A stretch of 64,000 bases of DNA from Deltaproteobacteria bacterium (GTDB lineage Bacteria > Myxococcota > Myxococcia > Myxococcales > Anaeromyxobacteraceae), in contig JACRMN010000027.1 in the NCBI GenBank assembly GCA_016214955.1, positions 1 to 64,000 on the forward strand, read 5' to 3'. Under the pieces are notes generated by a model that saw nothing but the letters and a program-made list of their open reading frames with translations, did no database searches and was not told where the DNA came from. The position numbers and the translations under genes are program-made. Each line of letters begins with the position of its first letter. The first letter of the stretch is position 1. Shown here one piece after another: positions 12,001 to 26,564 of the stretch.

Positions 12001-12828
12001 CTAGGCCGGCGCCGAGAGCAGCCGCCGCAGCGCCTCGCGCACGCTCTGCTGCACCGGCTCGGGCACCTCCGGCGCCGGCGAGGAGCGGCACATGACCAGC
12101 GTCTTCTGCAGGGAGTCGCAGCGCGCCCGGCAGCGCGGGCAGGCGGCCAGGTGGCGCTCCATCTCGGCGCAGACGTCGGTGGAGATCTCGCCCTCCAGGT
12201 GGCGCGAGAAGAGCGAGACCACGTCGGGGCAGGCGGCGGCCAGCGGCGCCATGGGCTCGGGCACGCCCAGGAGCGGCGCCACGCGCTCGCGCACCGACAC
12301 CCGGGCCCGGTGGAGACGGCTCTTCACCGCCTCGACGGTGAGCCCCATGACCTCGGCCACCTCGGGCGCCGAGAGCCCCTCGACGTCGCGCAGCACCAGC
12401 ACCTCGCGGTACATCGGGTCGAGCTCGCCGATGGCCTGGTCCAGCGCCTCCTCGATCTGCCGGCCGGCCAGCGACTCGTCCGGGCCGCGGCCCGGGTCGG
12501 GGAGCTGCATCCCCTCGCCGTCGGGCCCGAGGTCGAGCGACTCCTCCTGCTCGGGGGCGAACTTGGAGCGGCGCCGCCGCTTGATGCAGAAGCTCCGCGC
12601 GATGGTGTAGAGCCACGTCGAGACCGAGGAGGCGCCCCGGAAGTCCTTGACGTTGCGCGCCACCGCCAGGAGCGTGTCCTGCAGCACGTCCTTGGCGTCC
12701 TCCGGGTCCCGGCACATCTTCAGCCCGAAGCGGTAGACCCGCCCCTGGTGGCGCGTGAGCAGCTGATCGAGCGCCGCCCGATCACCCGCCCGAGCCGCCT
12801 CGAGCAGCCCCTGATCGTCCCGTTCCAT
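12001..12828 (-). CDS. ECF sigma factor with fused zinc-finger anti-sigma-like domain
   Basis: 275 residues. Residues ~8-75 are sigma region 2 (ALDQLLTRHQGRVYRFG, EDAKDVLQDTLL, STWLYTIARSFCI). An acidic linker (~85-115) leads to region 4 (~120-175: LDPMYREVLVLRDVEGLS, EVAEVMGLTVEAVKSRLHRAR). A C-terminal extension (~200-245) carries HLEGEIS and HLAACPRCRARC, the HxxxCxxC zinc motif of ZAS-type anti-sigma domains. Most ECF factors have a separate anti-sigma protein; none is encoded next to this one. Start: ATG 12828. It is divergent from the alternative complex III operon, 181 bases from actA, so it may control it; that is inference. Confidence 0.88.
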   Translation of the reverse strand: MERDDQGLLEAARAGDRAALDQLLTRHQGRVYRFGLKMCRDPEDAKDVLQDTLLAVARNVKDFRGASSVSTWLYTIARSFCIKRRRRSKFAPEQEESLDLGPDGEGMQLPDPGRGPDESLAGRQIEEALDQAIGELDPMYREVLVLRDVEGLSAPEVAEVMGLTVEAVKSRLHRARVSVRERVAPLLGVPEPMAPLAAACPDVVSLFSRHLEGEISTDVCAEMERHLAACPRCRARCDSLQKTLVMCRSSPAPEVPEPVQQSVREALRRLLSAPA

Positions 12829-13008
12829 GCGGGGACAAGCTCTAGGCCGGATCGGGGGCCGACTCAAGCGCCGCCGCTCGAGTAGCAAATGTTTCGATCC
12901 GCCCCATCTAGGCAGTGCCGCACTTGATCTGCATCACCATTTTGGAGGCGCCGCGAGCCCGAGCGCCTGACCCGCGCTCTATGTGGAGGGCCGCACCCAG
13001 ACAGGTGC

Positions 13009-13659
13009 ATGAGCGCACTCTTCGGACGACAGGCCAACACGACGATTCGCATGGTGCTCGCCGCCGCTGGGCTGGGCGCCGTGGGCATTCTCTCCGCGCT
13101 CCTCATCTTCGCGCGGGTTCCCGCGGGTACGCGGCAGCTCGACGAGGTGGTGCAACCGGTGCAGTTCGACCACCGGCACCACGTGGTCGACGACGCCATC
13201 GACTGCCGCTACTGCCACCAGGGGGTCGAGAAGGGCGCCAGCGCCGGCATCCCCTCCACCGCGCTCTGCATGAACTGCCACGCGCAGGTGTGGAGCAAGA
13301 GCCCGCGGCTCGAGCCGGTGCGCCAGAGCTACTTCACGGGGAAGCCGATCCCCTGGGTGCGCGTGCACCAGGTCCCCGACTTCGTCTACTTCAACCACTC
13401 CATCCACGTCGCCAAGGGCGTGGGCTGCGAGACCTGCCACGGCCGCGTGGACCAGATGCCCGGCATCTGGCAGGTGGCCCCGCTGACCATGGGCTGGTGC
13501 CTCGACTGCCACCGCAACCCGGGCCCCAGCCTGCGCCCGCGCGACGCCGTCACCAAGATGGGCTGGAAGCCGGAGGGCGACCCGGCCGCGCTGGCCGCCC
13601 AGCTGATGAAGGCCCACGACGTCAAAACCCGCACGAGCTGCACGACATGCCATCGATGA
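13009..13659 (+). CDS. actA: Alternative complex III subunit ActA, pentahaem cytochrome c
   Basis: 216 residues with one N-terminal membrane helix (~13-35) and five CXXCH haem sites at residues 66-70, 87-91, 140-144, 164-168 and 211-215. The protein faces the periplasm and carries electrons from the quinol-oxidising complex toward the oxidase. The haem count and the following gene order identify it as ActA rather than a generic cytochrome c3. It overlaps actB by an ATGA at 13656-13659. The ribosome site in front of the ATG is weak (CAGG). Confidence 0.93.
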   Translation: MSALFGRQANTTIRMVLAAAGLGAVGILSALLIFARVPAGTRQLDEVVQPVQFDHRHHVVDDAIDCRYCHQGVEKGASAGIPSTALCMNCHAQVWSKSPRLEPVRQSYFTGKPIPWVRVHQVPDFVYFNHSIHVAKGVGCETCHGRVDQMPGIWQVAPLTMGWCLDCHRNPGPSLRPRDAVTKMGWKPEGDPAALAAQLMKAHDVKTRTSCTTCHR

Positions 13660-16604
13660 AGCTGCCGATCCTGGGTCAGGCACCGCAGGCGGCCGAAGGC
13701 GATCGGCTGCCCTGGCGCAGCATCGCCGGGCGCGAGGATCGCCGCGGCCACCCCTCCGAGTTCCCCGCCGGCGCCGCCGAGGCGCCCGAGGGCTTCTCCC
13801 GCCGCGGCTTCCTCCAGATCCTGGGGGCCTCGGTGGCGCTGGCCGGCCTCGAGGCCTGCAAGCCGCCGCGCGACACCATCCACCCCTACGTGCGCAACCC
13901 GGAGAAGGCGGTGGCCCCCGGCGCCGCGCTCCACTACGCCACCGCGGTGGGCTGGGGCACGGCGGCCGTGGGCCTGCTGGTCACCGTCCACGAGGGCCGG
14001 CCCACCAAGGTGGAGGGCAACCCCGACCACCCCGCCAGCCTGGGCGGCTCGGGCGCCTTCGAGCAGGCGCTGCTCCTCGACCTCTACGACCCGCGCCGGC
14101 TGCGCGGCTTCGTGAGGAAGGGGCAGCCGCTCTCGCAGCGCGCCGCGCTGCGGGCGCTGGCCCAGCTCGCCGAGTCCCACCGGGACGACGGCGGAAAGCA
14201 CCTGCGCTTCCTCACCGGCGAGAGCGGCTCGCCGCTCCTCGCCGACCTGCGCCGCCGCATCGAGGGGCGCTACCCCGGCGCCCGGTTCCACGTCTACGAG
14301 AGTCTCTCGGCCGACGAGGCGCGCGAGGGGACCCGCGCCGCCTTCGGCAGGCCCATGGAGGCCCGCCTGCGGCTCGATCGCGCCCGGGTGGTGCTGGCCC
14401 TCGACGACGACTTCCTCTCCTTCGGCGCCGAGCGCCTGCGGCTGGCCCGCGAGCTGGCGGCCTCGCGCACCCCCGGGCCGGGCATGAGCCGGCTCTACGC
14501 CGCCGAGGCCCACCTCTCCGCCACCGGGAGCCTGGCCGACCACCGCTTCCGCATGCGCCCCTCGCAGGTGCTGGCCTTCGCCCGCGCCGTGGCCCGGCGG
14601 CTCGCCGAGAAGCACGGCATGGGTGCGCTGGCCGCCGCCGGCCAGGCCTTCCCCGAGCGCGAGCGCGAGGCTTCCGCCGTCGCCGACGACCTGGCGCGCG
14701 CCGGCGCCGCGGCGCTGGTCACCGCCGGCTCCCGCCAGCCGGCCGCGGTCCACGCCCTGGCCGCCGCCATCAACGCCGCCCTGGGCGCGGCCGGCAAGAC
14801 GGTGGAGTACCGGCCCGCCGCCGACGAGCCCTCGGGCCCGGCCTCGCTGCGCGCGCTCGCGGCCGCCATCGGCGCCGGCCAGGTGGACACGCTGGTCATC
14901 ACTGCCCGCAACCCGGTCTACGGCGCCCCCGCCGACATGGACCTCGACGCCCTGCTGGCCCGGGTGCCCAACGTCGTCTACCTGGCCTCGCGCCCGGACG
15001 AGACCACCGGCCGCGCCTCCTTCCTGGTCGCAGCCTCCCACGCCTTCGAGAGCTGGGGCGACGCCCGGGCCGCCGACGGCACCGTCAGCCTGTGCCAGCC
15101 GCTCATCGAGCCGCTCTTCGAGAGCCTCTCCGAGCCGGAGCTGCTGGGCAGCTTCGTGGACGCGGGCGACAGGGGCGGCCACTTCCTGGTGCAGGAGCTC
15201 TGGAGGGCCCGTGGCCCCGCCGGCGCTCCCTTCGAGCAGAGCTGGCAGCGCTGGCTGGCGAAGGGCGTCGTCGAGGGCACGGCCGTCGCGCCCGAGGCGC
15301 CCGCGGTCCGCGCCGGCGAGGTTGCGGCCCTGCTGCGCGCCGGCACGCCGGGGCGCGAGGGGCTGGAGGCCAGCTTCGTCCCCGACCCGACGCTCGTGGA
15401 CGGCCGCTTCGCCGAGAACGCCTGGATGCAGGAGCTGCCCGACCCGATCACCAAGATGACCTGGGACAACGCCGCGCTGGTCTCGGCGGCAACCGCCAGG
15501 CGGCTGGGCCTCGAGAACGGGCGAAGGGTGGAGCTGCGCCTCCGCGGTCGCAAGGTCGAGGCGCCGATCTGGATCGCCCCGGGCCACGCCGACGACGCCG
15601 TCACCCTGCCGCTGGGCTACGGCCGCACCGTCGCCGGACCCACCGGCACCAACGTGGGCTTCGACGCCGGGCGGCTGCGCGGCTCCGACGCCTTCTGGCT
15701 CGACGGCGGCCTGGCGCTGGCGCCGGTGGGCAAGCGCAAGCACGCCTTCGCCTGCACCCAGGAGCACTTCTCCATGGAGGGGCGCGACCTGGCGCCCTCC
15801 TTCACGCTGGCGGGCCTGGCCCAGGGCCAGCACGAGCTGGAGAAGCTGCGCGGCCCGGTGGCCAGCCTCCAGGCGCCCGTGGACGCCGACTCCCCCATCC
15901 GCTGGGGCATGGCCATCGACCTCAACAAGTGCACGGGCTGCTCGGCCTGCACCATCGCCTGCCAGGCGGAGAACAACATCCCGGTGGTGGGCAAGGAGCA
16001 GGTGGCCAGAAGCCGCGAGATGCACTGGATCCGGGTGGACCGGTACTTCGAGGGGCCGGTGGAGGACCCGCAGGTGGTCACCCAGCCGGTGGCCTGCGTC
16101 CACTGCGAGAAGGCGCCCTGCGAGTACGTCTGCCCGGTGAACGCCACCGTCCACTCGGACGAGGGCCTCAACGAGATGATCTACAACCGGTGCGTCGGCA
16201 CCCGGTACTGCTCCAACAACTGCCCGTACAAGGTGCGGCGCTTCAACTTCTTCGAGTACCAGAAGCCCAAGGCGCCCACCGAGAAGATGCTGATGAACCC
16301 GGACGTCACCGTCCGGCACCGCGGCGTGATGGAGAAGTGCACCTACTGCGTGCAGCGCATCGAGCTGCACCGGGTGGCGGCGCGGGTGGCCGGCCGCGAG
16401 CTGCGCGACGGCGAGATCCAGACCGCCTGCCAGCAGGCCTGCCCGGCCCAGGCCATCCAGTTCGGCAACCTGGCCGACGGGAAGTCGGCCATCTCCGCCT
16501 GGCACGCCGACCCGCGCCGCTACGACCTGCTCCACGAGGTCGGCACCAAGCCGCGCACCGCCTACCTGGCCCGCGTCCGCAACCCCAACCCGGAGCTGGC
16601 ATGA
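13656..16604 (+). CDS. actB: Alternative complex III subunit ActB, molybdopterin-like/iron-sulfur fusion
   Basis: 982 residues. The N-terminus has a twin-arginine signal ([17 protein letters not shown], about residues 48-64), so it is exported folded. The first ~700 residues resemble the molybdopterin oxidoreductase fold, which in ActB is not known to bind cofactor. The last ~230 residues form a ferredoxin-like domain with four cysteine groups: [37 protein letters not shown] and CTYCVQR...CQQACP. These hold the [4Fe-4S]/[3Fe-4S] chain. The start at 13656 overlaps the actA stop; an ATG nine bases earlier is also in frame. Confidence 0.93.
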   Translation: MKLPILGQAPQAAEGDRLPWRSIAGREDRRGHPSEFPAGAAEAPEGFSRRGFLQILGASVALAGLEACKPPRDTIHPYVRNPEKAVAPGAALHYATAVGWGTAAVGLLVTVHEGRPTKVEGNPDHPASLGGSGAFEQALLLDLYDPRRLRGFVRKGQPLSQRAALRALAQLAESHRDDGGKHLRFLTGESGSPLLADLRRRIEGRYPGARFHVYESLSADEAREGTRAAFGRPMEARLRLDRARVVLALDDDFLSFGAERLRLARELAASRTPGPGMSRLYAAEAHLSATGSLADHRFRMRPSQVLAFARAVARRLAEKHGMGALAAAGQAFPEREREASAVADDLARAGAAALVTAGSRQPAAVHALAAAINAALGAAGKTVEYRPAADEPSGPASLRALAAAIGAGQVDTLVITARNPVYGAPADMDLDALLARVPNVVYLASRPDETTGRASFLVAASHAFESWGDARAADGTVSLCQPLIEPLFESLSEPELLGSFVDAGDRGGHFLVQELWRARGPAGAPFEQSWQRWLAKGVVEGTAVAPEAPAVRAGEVAALLRAGTPGREGLEASFVPDPTLVDGRFAENAWMQELPDPITKMTWDNAALVSAATARRLGLENGRRVELRLRGRKVEAPIWIAPGHADDAVTLPLGYGRTVAGPTGTNVGFDAGRLRGSDAFWLDGGLALAPVGKRKHAFACTQEHFSMEGRDLAPSFTLAGLAQGQHELEKLRGPVASLQAPVDADSPIRWGMAIDLNKCTGCSACTIACQAENNIPVVGKEQVARSREMHWIRVDRYFEGPVEDPQVVTQPVACVHCEKAPCEYVCPVNATVHSDEGLNEMIYNRCVGTRYCSNNCPYKVRRFNFFEYQKPKAPTEKMLMNPDVTVRHRGVMEKCTYCVQRIELHRVAARVAGRELRDGEIQTACQQACPAQAIQFGNLADGKSAISAWHADPRRYDLLHEVGTKPRTAYLARVRNPNPELA

Positions 16605-16634
16605 CGCCCCGCGCCCCGCTCGCGTCCACGGTGA

Positions 16635-18047
<1,413 letters not shown>

Positions 18048-18050
18048 GCC

Positions 18051-18581
18051 ATGAAGAGCTACGTCCTGGGAGAGTTCACCGAGGAGGCGGCCCTGGTGGC
18101 CGCGGCGCGGTCGCTGCGCGAGCAGGGGTGGGCCGGGCTCGACGCCCACTCGCCCGTGCCGGTGCACGGCATCGACGAGGCCCTGGGCCTCGAGCGCTCG
18201 GTGGTCCCGCTCATCGCCCTCATCGGTGCCCTCACCGGCACCGTGGCCGGCATCGCCATGCAGTGGTGGATGAACGCGGTGGACTACCCCATCAACGTCG
18301 GCGGCCGGGCCCTGGTCTCGCCGCCCACCTGGGTCCCCATCGCCTTCGAGACAACGGTGGCCCTGGCCGCCCTGTCCATCGTCTTCGGCCTGTTCGCCCT
18401 GGGCGGCTTCCCGCGCCTGCACCACCCGGTCTTCGAGGTGGAGGGCTTCCGCACCGCCAGCGTCGACGGCTTCTGGCTCAGCGCCGAGGTGGAGCCGGCC
18501 CGCGCCGAGGCGGCCGCCGAGGCGCTGCGGAAGGCCGGCGCCCGCAACGTCTCCCGCGTGGACGACGAGGAGGGGACATGA
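18051..18581 (+). CDS. actD: Alternative complex III subunit ActD (DUF3341)
   Basis: 176 residues. An N-terminal soluble domain starts YVLGEFTEEAALVAAARSLREQGW, followed by two membrane helices (around VVPLIALIGALTGTVAGIAMQWW and TTVALAALSIVFGLFALGG) and a short soluble tail. It is a small membrane subunit of unknown specific role in the complex. Its stop overlaps the actE start by ATGA at 18578-18581. Confidence 0.92.
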   Translation: MKSYVLGEFTEEAALVAAARSLREQGWAGLDAHSPVPVHGIDEALGLERSVVPLIALIGALTGTVAGIAMQWWMNAVDYPINVGGRALVSPPTWVPIAFETTVALAALSIVFGLFALGGFPRLHHPVFEVEGFRTASVDGFWLSAEVEPARAEAAAEALRKAGARNVSRVDDEEGT

Positions 18582-19164
18582 GGAAGGCCCTCCTCCTCCT
18601 GGCGGGGCTGGCCGCGGCCGGCTGCGACGTGCTCGACCCCATGATGGTCCAGCAGAAGGTGAAGACCTACCGCCCCAGCGACTTCTACGAGGACGGCATC
18701 GCCATGCGCCCGGCCCCGGCCGGCACCCTGGCGCGCGAGGAGCTGTTCGTGCCCGAGGTGGAGAGTGGGCTCGGTCCCGACGGCAAGCCGCTGCCGCGAC
18801 TGCCCGTCCCCATGACCCGCGAGCTGGTCGCCACGGGGCGGCAGCGCTTCGAGGTGGTCTGCGCCGTGTGCCACGGCCTGGTGGGCGACGGGGAGTCGCT
18901 GGTGGCCCGCAACATGTCGCTGCGGCCGCCCCCCTCGCTGCACCTCAAGGTGCAGAACCCCGACGGCTGGTTCTACCAGGTCATCTCCCAGGGCTTCGGC
19001 CTCATGCCTTCCTACGCCAGCCACCTCACGGTGGAGGAGCGCTGGGCGGTGGTCGCCTACCTGCGGGCCCTGCAGCTCAGCCAGCGGACCCGCATCGACA
19101 CCATTCCGGCCGCCGAGCGGGCGCGGCTGATGCAATCCGAGAAATCCGGGCAGGGGGTCGCTCC

Positions 19165-19168
<4 letters not shown>
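18578..19168 (+). CDS. actE: Alternative complex III subunit ActE, monohaem lipoprotein cytochrome c
   Basis: 196 residues. A lipoprotein signal (LLLLAGLAAAGC, lipidated Cys at residue 16) anchors it to the membrane on the periplasmic side. One haem site, CAVCH at residues 95-99, lies in a class I cytochrome fold; the Met in GLMPSYASHL is the likely second haem ligand. It shuttles electrons within or out of the complex. Translational coupling at both ends: ATGA with actD and GTGA with actF. Confidence 0.92.
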
Positions 19169-20342
<1,174 letters not shown>

Positions 20343-20346
<4 letters not shown>

Positions 20347-20711
20347 CCGAACACGCGCACAGCGGCCACCCGCCCGCCGAGGTGGACCGCATCCAGAGCT
20401 GGACCGTGGTGGCCGTCGGCGTCGCCTCCCTGCTCCTCTTCTTCGTGGCCGCGGCCATCACCGTCACCTACATGCGCCGCGAGGAGCTGGTGCTCAACCC
20501 GGCCCACCCCATGCTCCCGTCCGAGGCCGGCAAGCGGAAGATCGGAATCGTCGAGCAGCAGCTCTTCGAGAACGCCGACAGGGCCCGCACCCTGCAGGCG
20601 CAGAAGCAGGCGCAGCTCGGCTCCTACGGCTGGATCGACAGGCAGAAGGGGCTGGTCCACGTCCCGGTGGACCAGGCCGTGGACCGGCTACTGCAGGGGG
20701 AGCGCCCGTGA
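20343..20711 (+). CDS. Small single-span membrane protein between actF and the SCO gene
   Basis: 122 residues with one membrane helix (~20-45, WTVVAVGVASLLLFFVAAAITV) and a soluble C-terminal domain ending in SYGWIDRQKGLVHVPVDQAVDRLL. Similar small proteins with a YGWxD...V.IP.D.A motif sit between complex III and oxidase genes in other bacteria, so a role in assembly or supercomplex formation is plausible but unproven. It overlaps actF (ATGA) and the SCO gene (GTGA). I do not recognise an established name. Confidence 0.82.
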
Positions 20712-21556
20712 CCGGCTCCCTGCGCATGGCCGCCGCCGCCCTGGCTCTCTCCCTGGCCCAGGCCGCCCAGGCGTTGCCTTTCAAGCAGCGGGCCCACGGC
20801 GCCAACCCCGGCGAGGAGGCGCTCCCGCCGGGCCTCGAGGGCGTGGAGATCACCGAGCGGCTGGGCGAGAAGGTGCCGCTCGACGCGACCTTCACCGGGT
20901 CCGACGGCAAGCCGGTGAGGCTCGCCGACGTGGCCGGCAAGGGCAAGCCGGTGGTGGTGGCCCTCGTCTACTACAACTGCCCCATGCTCTGCGGGCTGGT
21001 GCTCTCGGGCATGGCCCGCGGCATGCGCGAGAGCGGCCTCGAGCTGGGGAAGGACTACCAGGCAGTGGCCATCTCCTTCGACCCGCGCGAGAGCTCCAAG
21101 CTGGCCGCCGAGCGGCAGCGGGGCTACACCCAGTCGCTGGGCCGCCCCGAGGCCGCCGCCGCCTGGCCCTTCCTCACCGGCGAGGAGCCGGAGATCCAGA
21201 AGGTCACCCGGGCCCTCGGGTTCCGCTACGCCTACGACGAGAAGACCAAGCAGTACGCCCACGCCGCGGCCATCTTCGTGCTGGCGCCCGACGGCAAGAT
21301 CTCCCGCTACCTCTATGGCGTCGAGTTCCCGGGGCGCGACCTGCGGCTGGCGCTGGTGGAGGCCGGCGAGGGGAGGGTGGGCACCAGCCTGGACAAGATC
21401 CTGCTCACCTGCTTCCGCTACGACGCCCAGAGCCGGCGCTACGAGCCGTACGTGGTGGGCTTCATCCGCATCGCCGCACTGGCCGTGCTCGGTGGCCTGG
21501 CCATCACGCTGGCGGTCTTCTGGCGGCGGGAAGTGAAGAAGGGGACCGTTCGATGA
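20708..21556 (+). CDS. SCO1/SenC copper chaperone for the CuA site
   Basis: 282 residues. A signal peptide or N-terminal anchor leads to a thioredoxin-like domain with the copper-binding CxxxC (NCPMLCG) and the conserved His (YAHAAAIFVL). A C-terminal helix (VGFIRIAALAVLGGLAITLAVF) probably anchors it in the membrane. SCO proteins load or reduce the CuA centre of cytochrome oxidase subunit II, and coxB is the next gene, joined by ATGA. The start is GTG at 20708. Confidence 0.92.
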   Translation: MTGSLRMAAAALALSLAQAAQALPFKQRAHGANPGEEALPPGLEGVEITERLGEKVPLDATFTGSDGKPVRLADVAGKGKPVVVALVYYNCPMLCGLVLSGMARGMRESGLELGKDYQAVAISFDPRESSKLAAERQRGYTQSLGRPEAAAAWPFLTGEEPEIQKVTRALGFRYAYDEKTKQYAHAAAIFVLAPDGKISRYLYGVEFPGRDLRLALVEAGEGRVGTSLDKILLTCFRYDAQSRRYEPYVVGFIRIAALAVLGGLAITLAVFWRREVKKGTVR

Positions 21557-22579
21557 ACGACCTCCTGCGGCGCATCCTCTTCCTGCCGGAGCAGGGCTCG
21601 GCCTACGCCCAGCAGGTCGATGCGCTCCACTACTTCGTCATCACCATGACCATGCTGGGCTTCGCCGGCGTGGCCAGCGCGGTGATCTGGTTCGTCATCC
21701 GCTACCGGCGGCGCTCCGAGAACGAGGCCACTCCCCGCGTCGAGCCGCGCGCCATCCACGAGGTGCTCTTCGTGGGCGGCCCGCTGGCGCTCTTCCTGCT
21801 CTGGTTCGCCATCGGCTTCCCGCTCTTCGTGCGGCTGCAGACGCCGCCCAAGGAGGCCATGGACGTCTACGTCATGGGCAAGAAGTGGATGTGGAAGTAC
21901 GCCTACGCCGGCGGCCCCAACGGCGTGGACACCCTCTACGTCCCCGCCGGCCGCCCGGTGCGGCTGCTGCTCACCTCGCGCGACGTCATCCACTCCTTCT
22001 ACCTGCCGGCCTTCCGGGTGAAGCAGGACGCGGTGCCGGGCCGCTACACCCAGACCTGGTTCCAGGCCGACAAGCCGGGCCGCTACGAGATCTTCTGCGC
22101 CGAGTACTGCGGCGTGGGCCACTCCGCCATGCTCGGCGAGCTGGTGGTGCTGCCGGCCGCCCAGTTCGACGCCTGGCTCGACGAGTCGCGCCGCTCGGCC
22201 CCGGTGGCCTCGGCCCAGGACTCGACCCAGTCCGACCCCAGCCCCGCCACCACCCTGGTGGACCAGGGGCGCAAGCTCTCCTCCGAGTACGGCTGCTTCA
22301 AGTGCCACTCGGTGGACGGCACCCGCCACATCGGCCCCTCCTGGCTGGACCTCTACCAGCGCAAGGAGCCGCTGGAGGACGGCAGCACGGCGGTGGCCGA
22401 CGAGGGCTACCTCACCGAGTCGATGATGGACCCGCGGGTCAAGGTGGTGAAGGGCTTCCAGCCCGTCATGCCCACCTACCAGGGGCGCATCCCCGGCCCG
22501 GAGATCGCCGCCATCGTCGAGTTCATCAAGTCCCTGCGCACCGATGCGGTGCACCCCGAGCCCACCAAGGGTCGCGCGT

Positions 22580-24234
<1,655 letters not shown>

Positions 24235-24235
<1 letters not shown>

Positions 24236-24870
24236 TGTCGGCCCCGGGCTCCCACGTCGCACACCACTTCCCGGATCTCGAGACCCAGGCCCACGCCGCG
24301 CGCCTGGGGATGTGGCTCTTCCTGGCCACCGAGGTGCTGCTCTTCGCCGGCCTGTTCACCGCCTACGCCCTCTACCGCATGCTCTACCCCTCGGCCTTCG
24401 CCGGGGCCTCGAAGCTCATCGAGACCAGCATGGGGGCGCTCAACACGGTGGTGCTCATCACCTCGTCCCTCACCGTGGCGCTGGCCTTCCACTACTCCAA
24501 GGAGTCGAGGAGCAAGCTGGCGGCGGCGCTGCTGCTGGTGACCCTGGCCCTGGGCGGCGTGTTCCTGGTGGTGAAGTACCTCGAGTACTCGCACCACTTC
24601 CACGACGGCCACCTGCCGGGCCGGTTCTACAGCTACGCGGCGCTGCAGGTGCCGGGCGCCTCGATGTTCTGGACCGTCTACTTCCTCATGACCGGCCTGC
24701 ACGGCATCCACGTGGTCATCGGCATGGGCGTGCTCGCCTGGCTGGCGGTGGGCGCCTGGCGCGGCAGCTACGGCGGCGCCTACTCCACGCCGCTGGAGGT
24801 GGGCGGCCTCTACTGGCACCTCGTGGATCTGGTCTGGATCTTCCTCTTCCCGCTGCTCTACCTCATCTGA
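24235..24870 (+). CDS. coxC: Cytochrome c oxidase subunit III
   Basis: 211 residues with five predicted helices. Family features include RLGMWLFLATEVLLFAGLF near the N-terminus, FHDGHLPGRFY, TGLHGIHVVIGM and the C-terminal YWHLVDLVWIFLFPLLYL. The start codon overlaps the coxA stop (TGATG at 24233-24237). It stabilises the oxidase core. Confidence 0.94.
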
Positions 24871-24880
24871 CGGCCCGTCC

Positions 24881-25273
24881 ATGTCCGCTCCCGAACACGC
24901 CTCGCACAAGCACGGCCCCGGCCGCTACGTGGCCGTCTGGGCAGCGCTGCTGGTCTTCACCGCCCTCACCGTCGGGCTGGGCCGCATCCACCTGGCCGGC
25001 GGCTGGAGCATCGTCATCGCCATGGTCATCGCCACGGTGAAGGCCAGCCTGGTGGTGCTCTTCTTCATGCACATGAAGGAGCACGGCGGCGCCAGCCGCC
25101 TGGTGCTGGCCACCACCCTGGTGTTCGTGGCCCTGCTCATGGGCCTCGTGCTCCTCGACAACGCCACCCGCTTCCCGCTGGCCAACCCGCCCACCGAGGC
25201 CACGCTGCCGCTGATGCCGCCGGGGCCGGACGCCACGCTGCCCGCGGCGGTGCCCGCCAGGGCGGCCCACTAG
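24881..25273 (+). CDS. coxD: Cytochrome c oxidase subunit IV
   Basis: 130 residues with three membrane helices; the middle one carries KASLVVLFFMHMKEH, diagnostic of the bacterial COX4 family. It is the last gene of the actA-coxD run. A short C-terminal Pro/Ala tail follows. No clear terminator is visible in the 66 bases before the next start. Confidence 0.9.
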   Translation: MSAPEHASHKHGPGRYVAVWAALLVFTALTVGLGRIHLAGGWSIVIAMVIATVKASLVVLFFMHMKEHGGASRLVLATTLVFVALLMGLVLLDNATRFPLANPPTEATLPLMPPGPDATLPAAVPARAAH

Positions 25274-25339
25274 GGCCGTCGCTGGCGCCGCCGCCACGGG
25301 CGTACGATCCCCGGCGTCGCGAGGGGCAGGAGGCGCAGC

Positions 25340-25774
25340 GTGTCTGGCGGATTGCCGCGGCTCAAGCCGCGCGTGCTGGTGGTGGACGACGACCCCACCA
25401 GCCGCTACGTCGTCGAGCACGACCTCTTGAATCTCGGCGCCGAGGTGCTGGTGGCCGCCGACGGCAAGGAGGGGCTGCGGATGCTCCTCGACAACGTCCT
25501 CGACCTCGACCTGCTGGTCACCGACCTGGAGATGCCGGGCATGGACGGCATGGCCCTGGTGCGGATGGTGCGGGCAGAGGGAGGCGAGGGAGATCTGCCC
25601 ATCCTGGTGATCTCCGGCTGGCTCGACCCCGAGGTCCGGAGCGCGCTCCACGCCCTGGGCGCCGCGGTGGTGGACAAGGGCGACGGCGCCAACACCGTCG
25701 CCGCCAGCGCCAGGCGGCTGCTGGCCTCGCGCGGCTGGCACATCGTCGACGGGAAGGCGCAGGCGCCGCGGTGA
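25340..25774 (+). CDS. Single-domain response regulator
   Basis: 144 residues, receiver domain only. Acidic pocket VVDDDPTSR, phospho-acceptor Asp in LLVTDLEMPGMDGM (residue ~59), switch residue Ser in LVISGW and Lys in VVDKGDG are all present, so it should be phosphorylatable. It has no output domain. The start is GTG 25340 with AGGAGG at 25328-25333. The nearest histidine kinase is not adjacent; a hybrid kinase lies at 42965-44473. Partner unknown. Confidence 0.85.
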   Translation: MSGGLPRLKPRVLVVDDDPTSRYVVEHDLLNLGAEVLVAADGKEGLRMLLDNVLDLDLLVTDLEMPGMDGMALVRMVRAEGGEGDLPILVISGWLDPEVRSALHALGAAVVDKGDGANTVAASARRLLASRGWHIVDGKAQAPR

Positions 25775-25790
25775 GCGGGCGGCGCGCGGC

Positions 25791-26324
<534 letters not shown>

Positions 26325-26534
26325 GGCGAGCAGTGTGCATCACCCGGAGGGGAGGGAAAAGCGTTCGCGCCGTCCGGAAAGCACTCGCTCGCGGCGCCGC
26401 AGGATTTGCAGTAGCCTGCGAAGTCGGAGCCCGCGCGCGTGAACGGATGGCGCTGCGCGGCCCAGGGGGAAGCGAACTTACGTGGGAAACCCGGTTCGAC
26501 CGACCGGTGCGCGCCGCGGCGGCCTGCCGCCGGA

Positions 26535-26550
26535 CGGTACGCACCTTGCT
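26535..26550 (+). promoter_or_regulatory. Sigma-54 promoter before the activator-like gene
   Basis: CGGTACG-CACC-TTGCT matches TGGCACG-N4-TTGCW at nine of eleven fixed positions, with GG and GC ten bases apart. The predicted start is about 26561, only four bases before the ATG at 26565, so the transcript would be nearly leaderless. The rest of 26325-26534 shows no feature I can name. Confidence 0.6.
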
Positions 26551-26564
26551 ACGCGCGTGCCCAG

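Noticed and set aside
25340-25774. Assigning the single-domain response regulator as part of the oxidase operon
   Set aside because: It has its own strong ribosome site and GTG start after a 66-base gap, and no functional link to oxidase assembly is visible.
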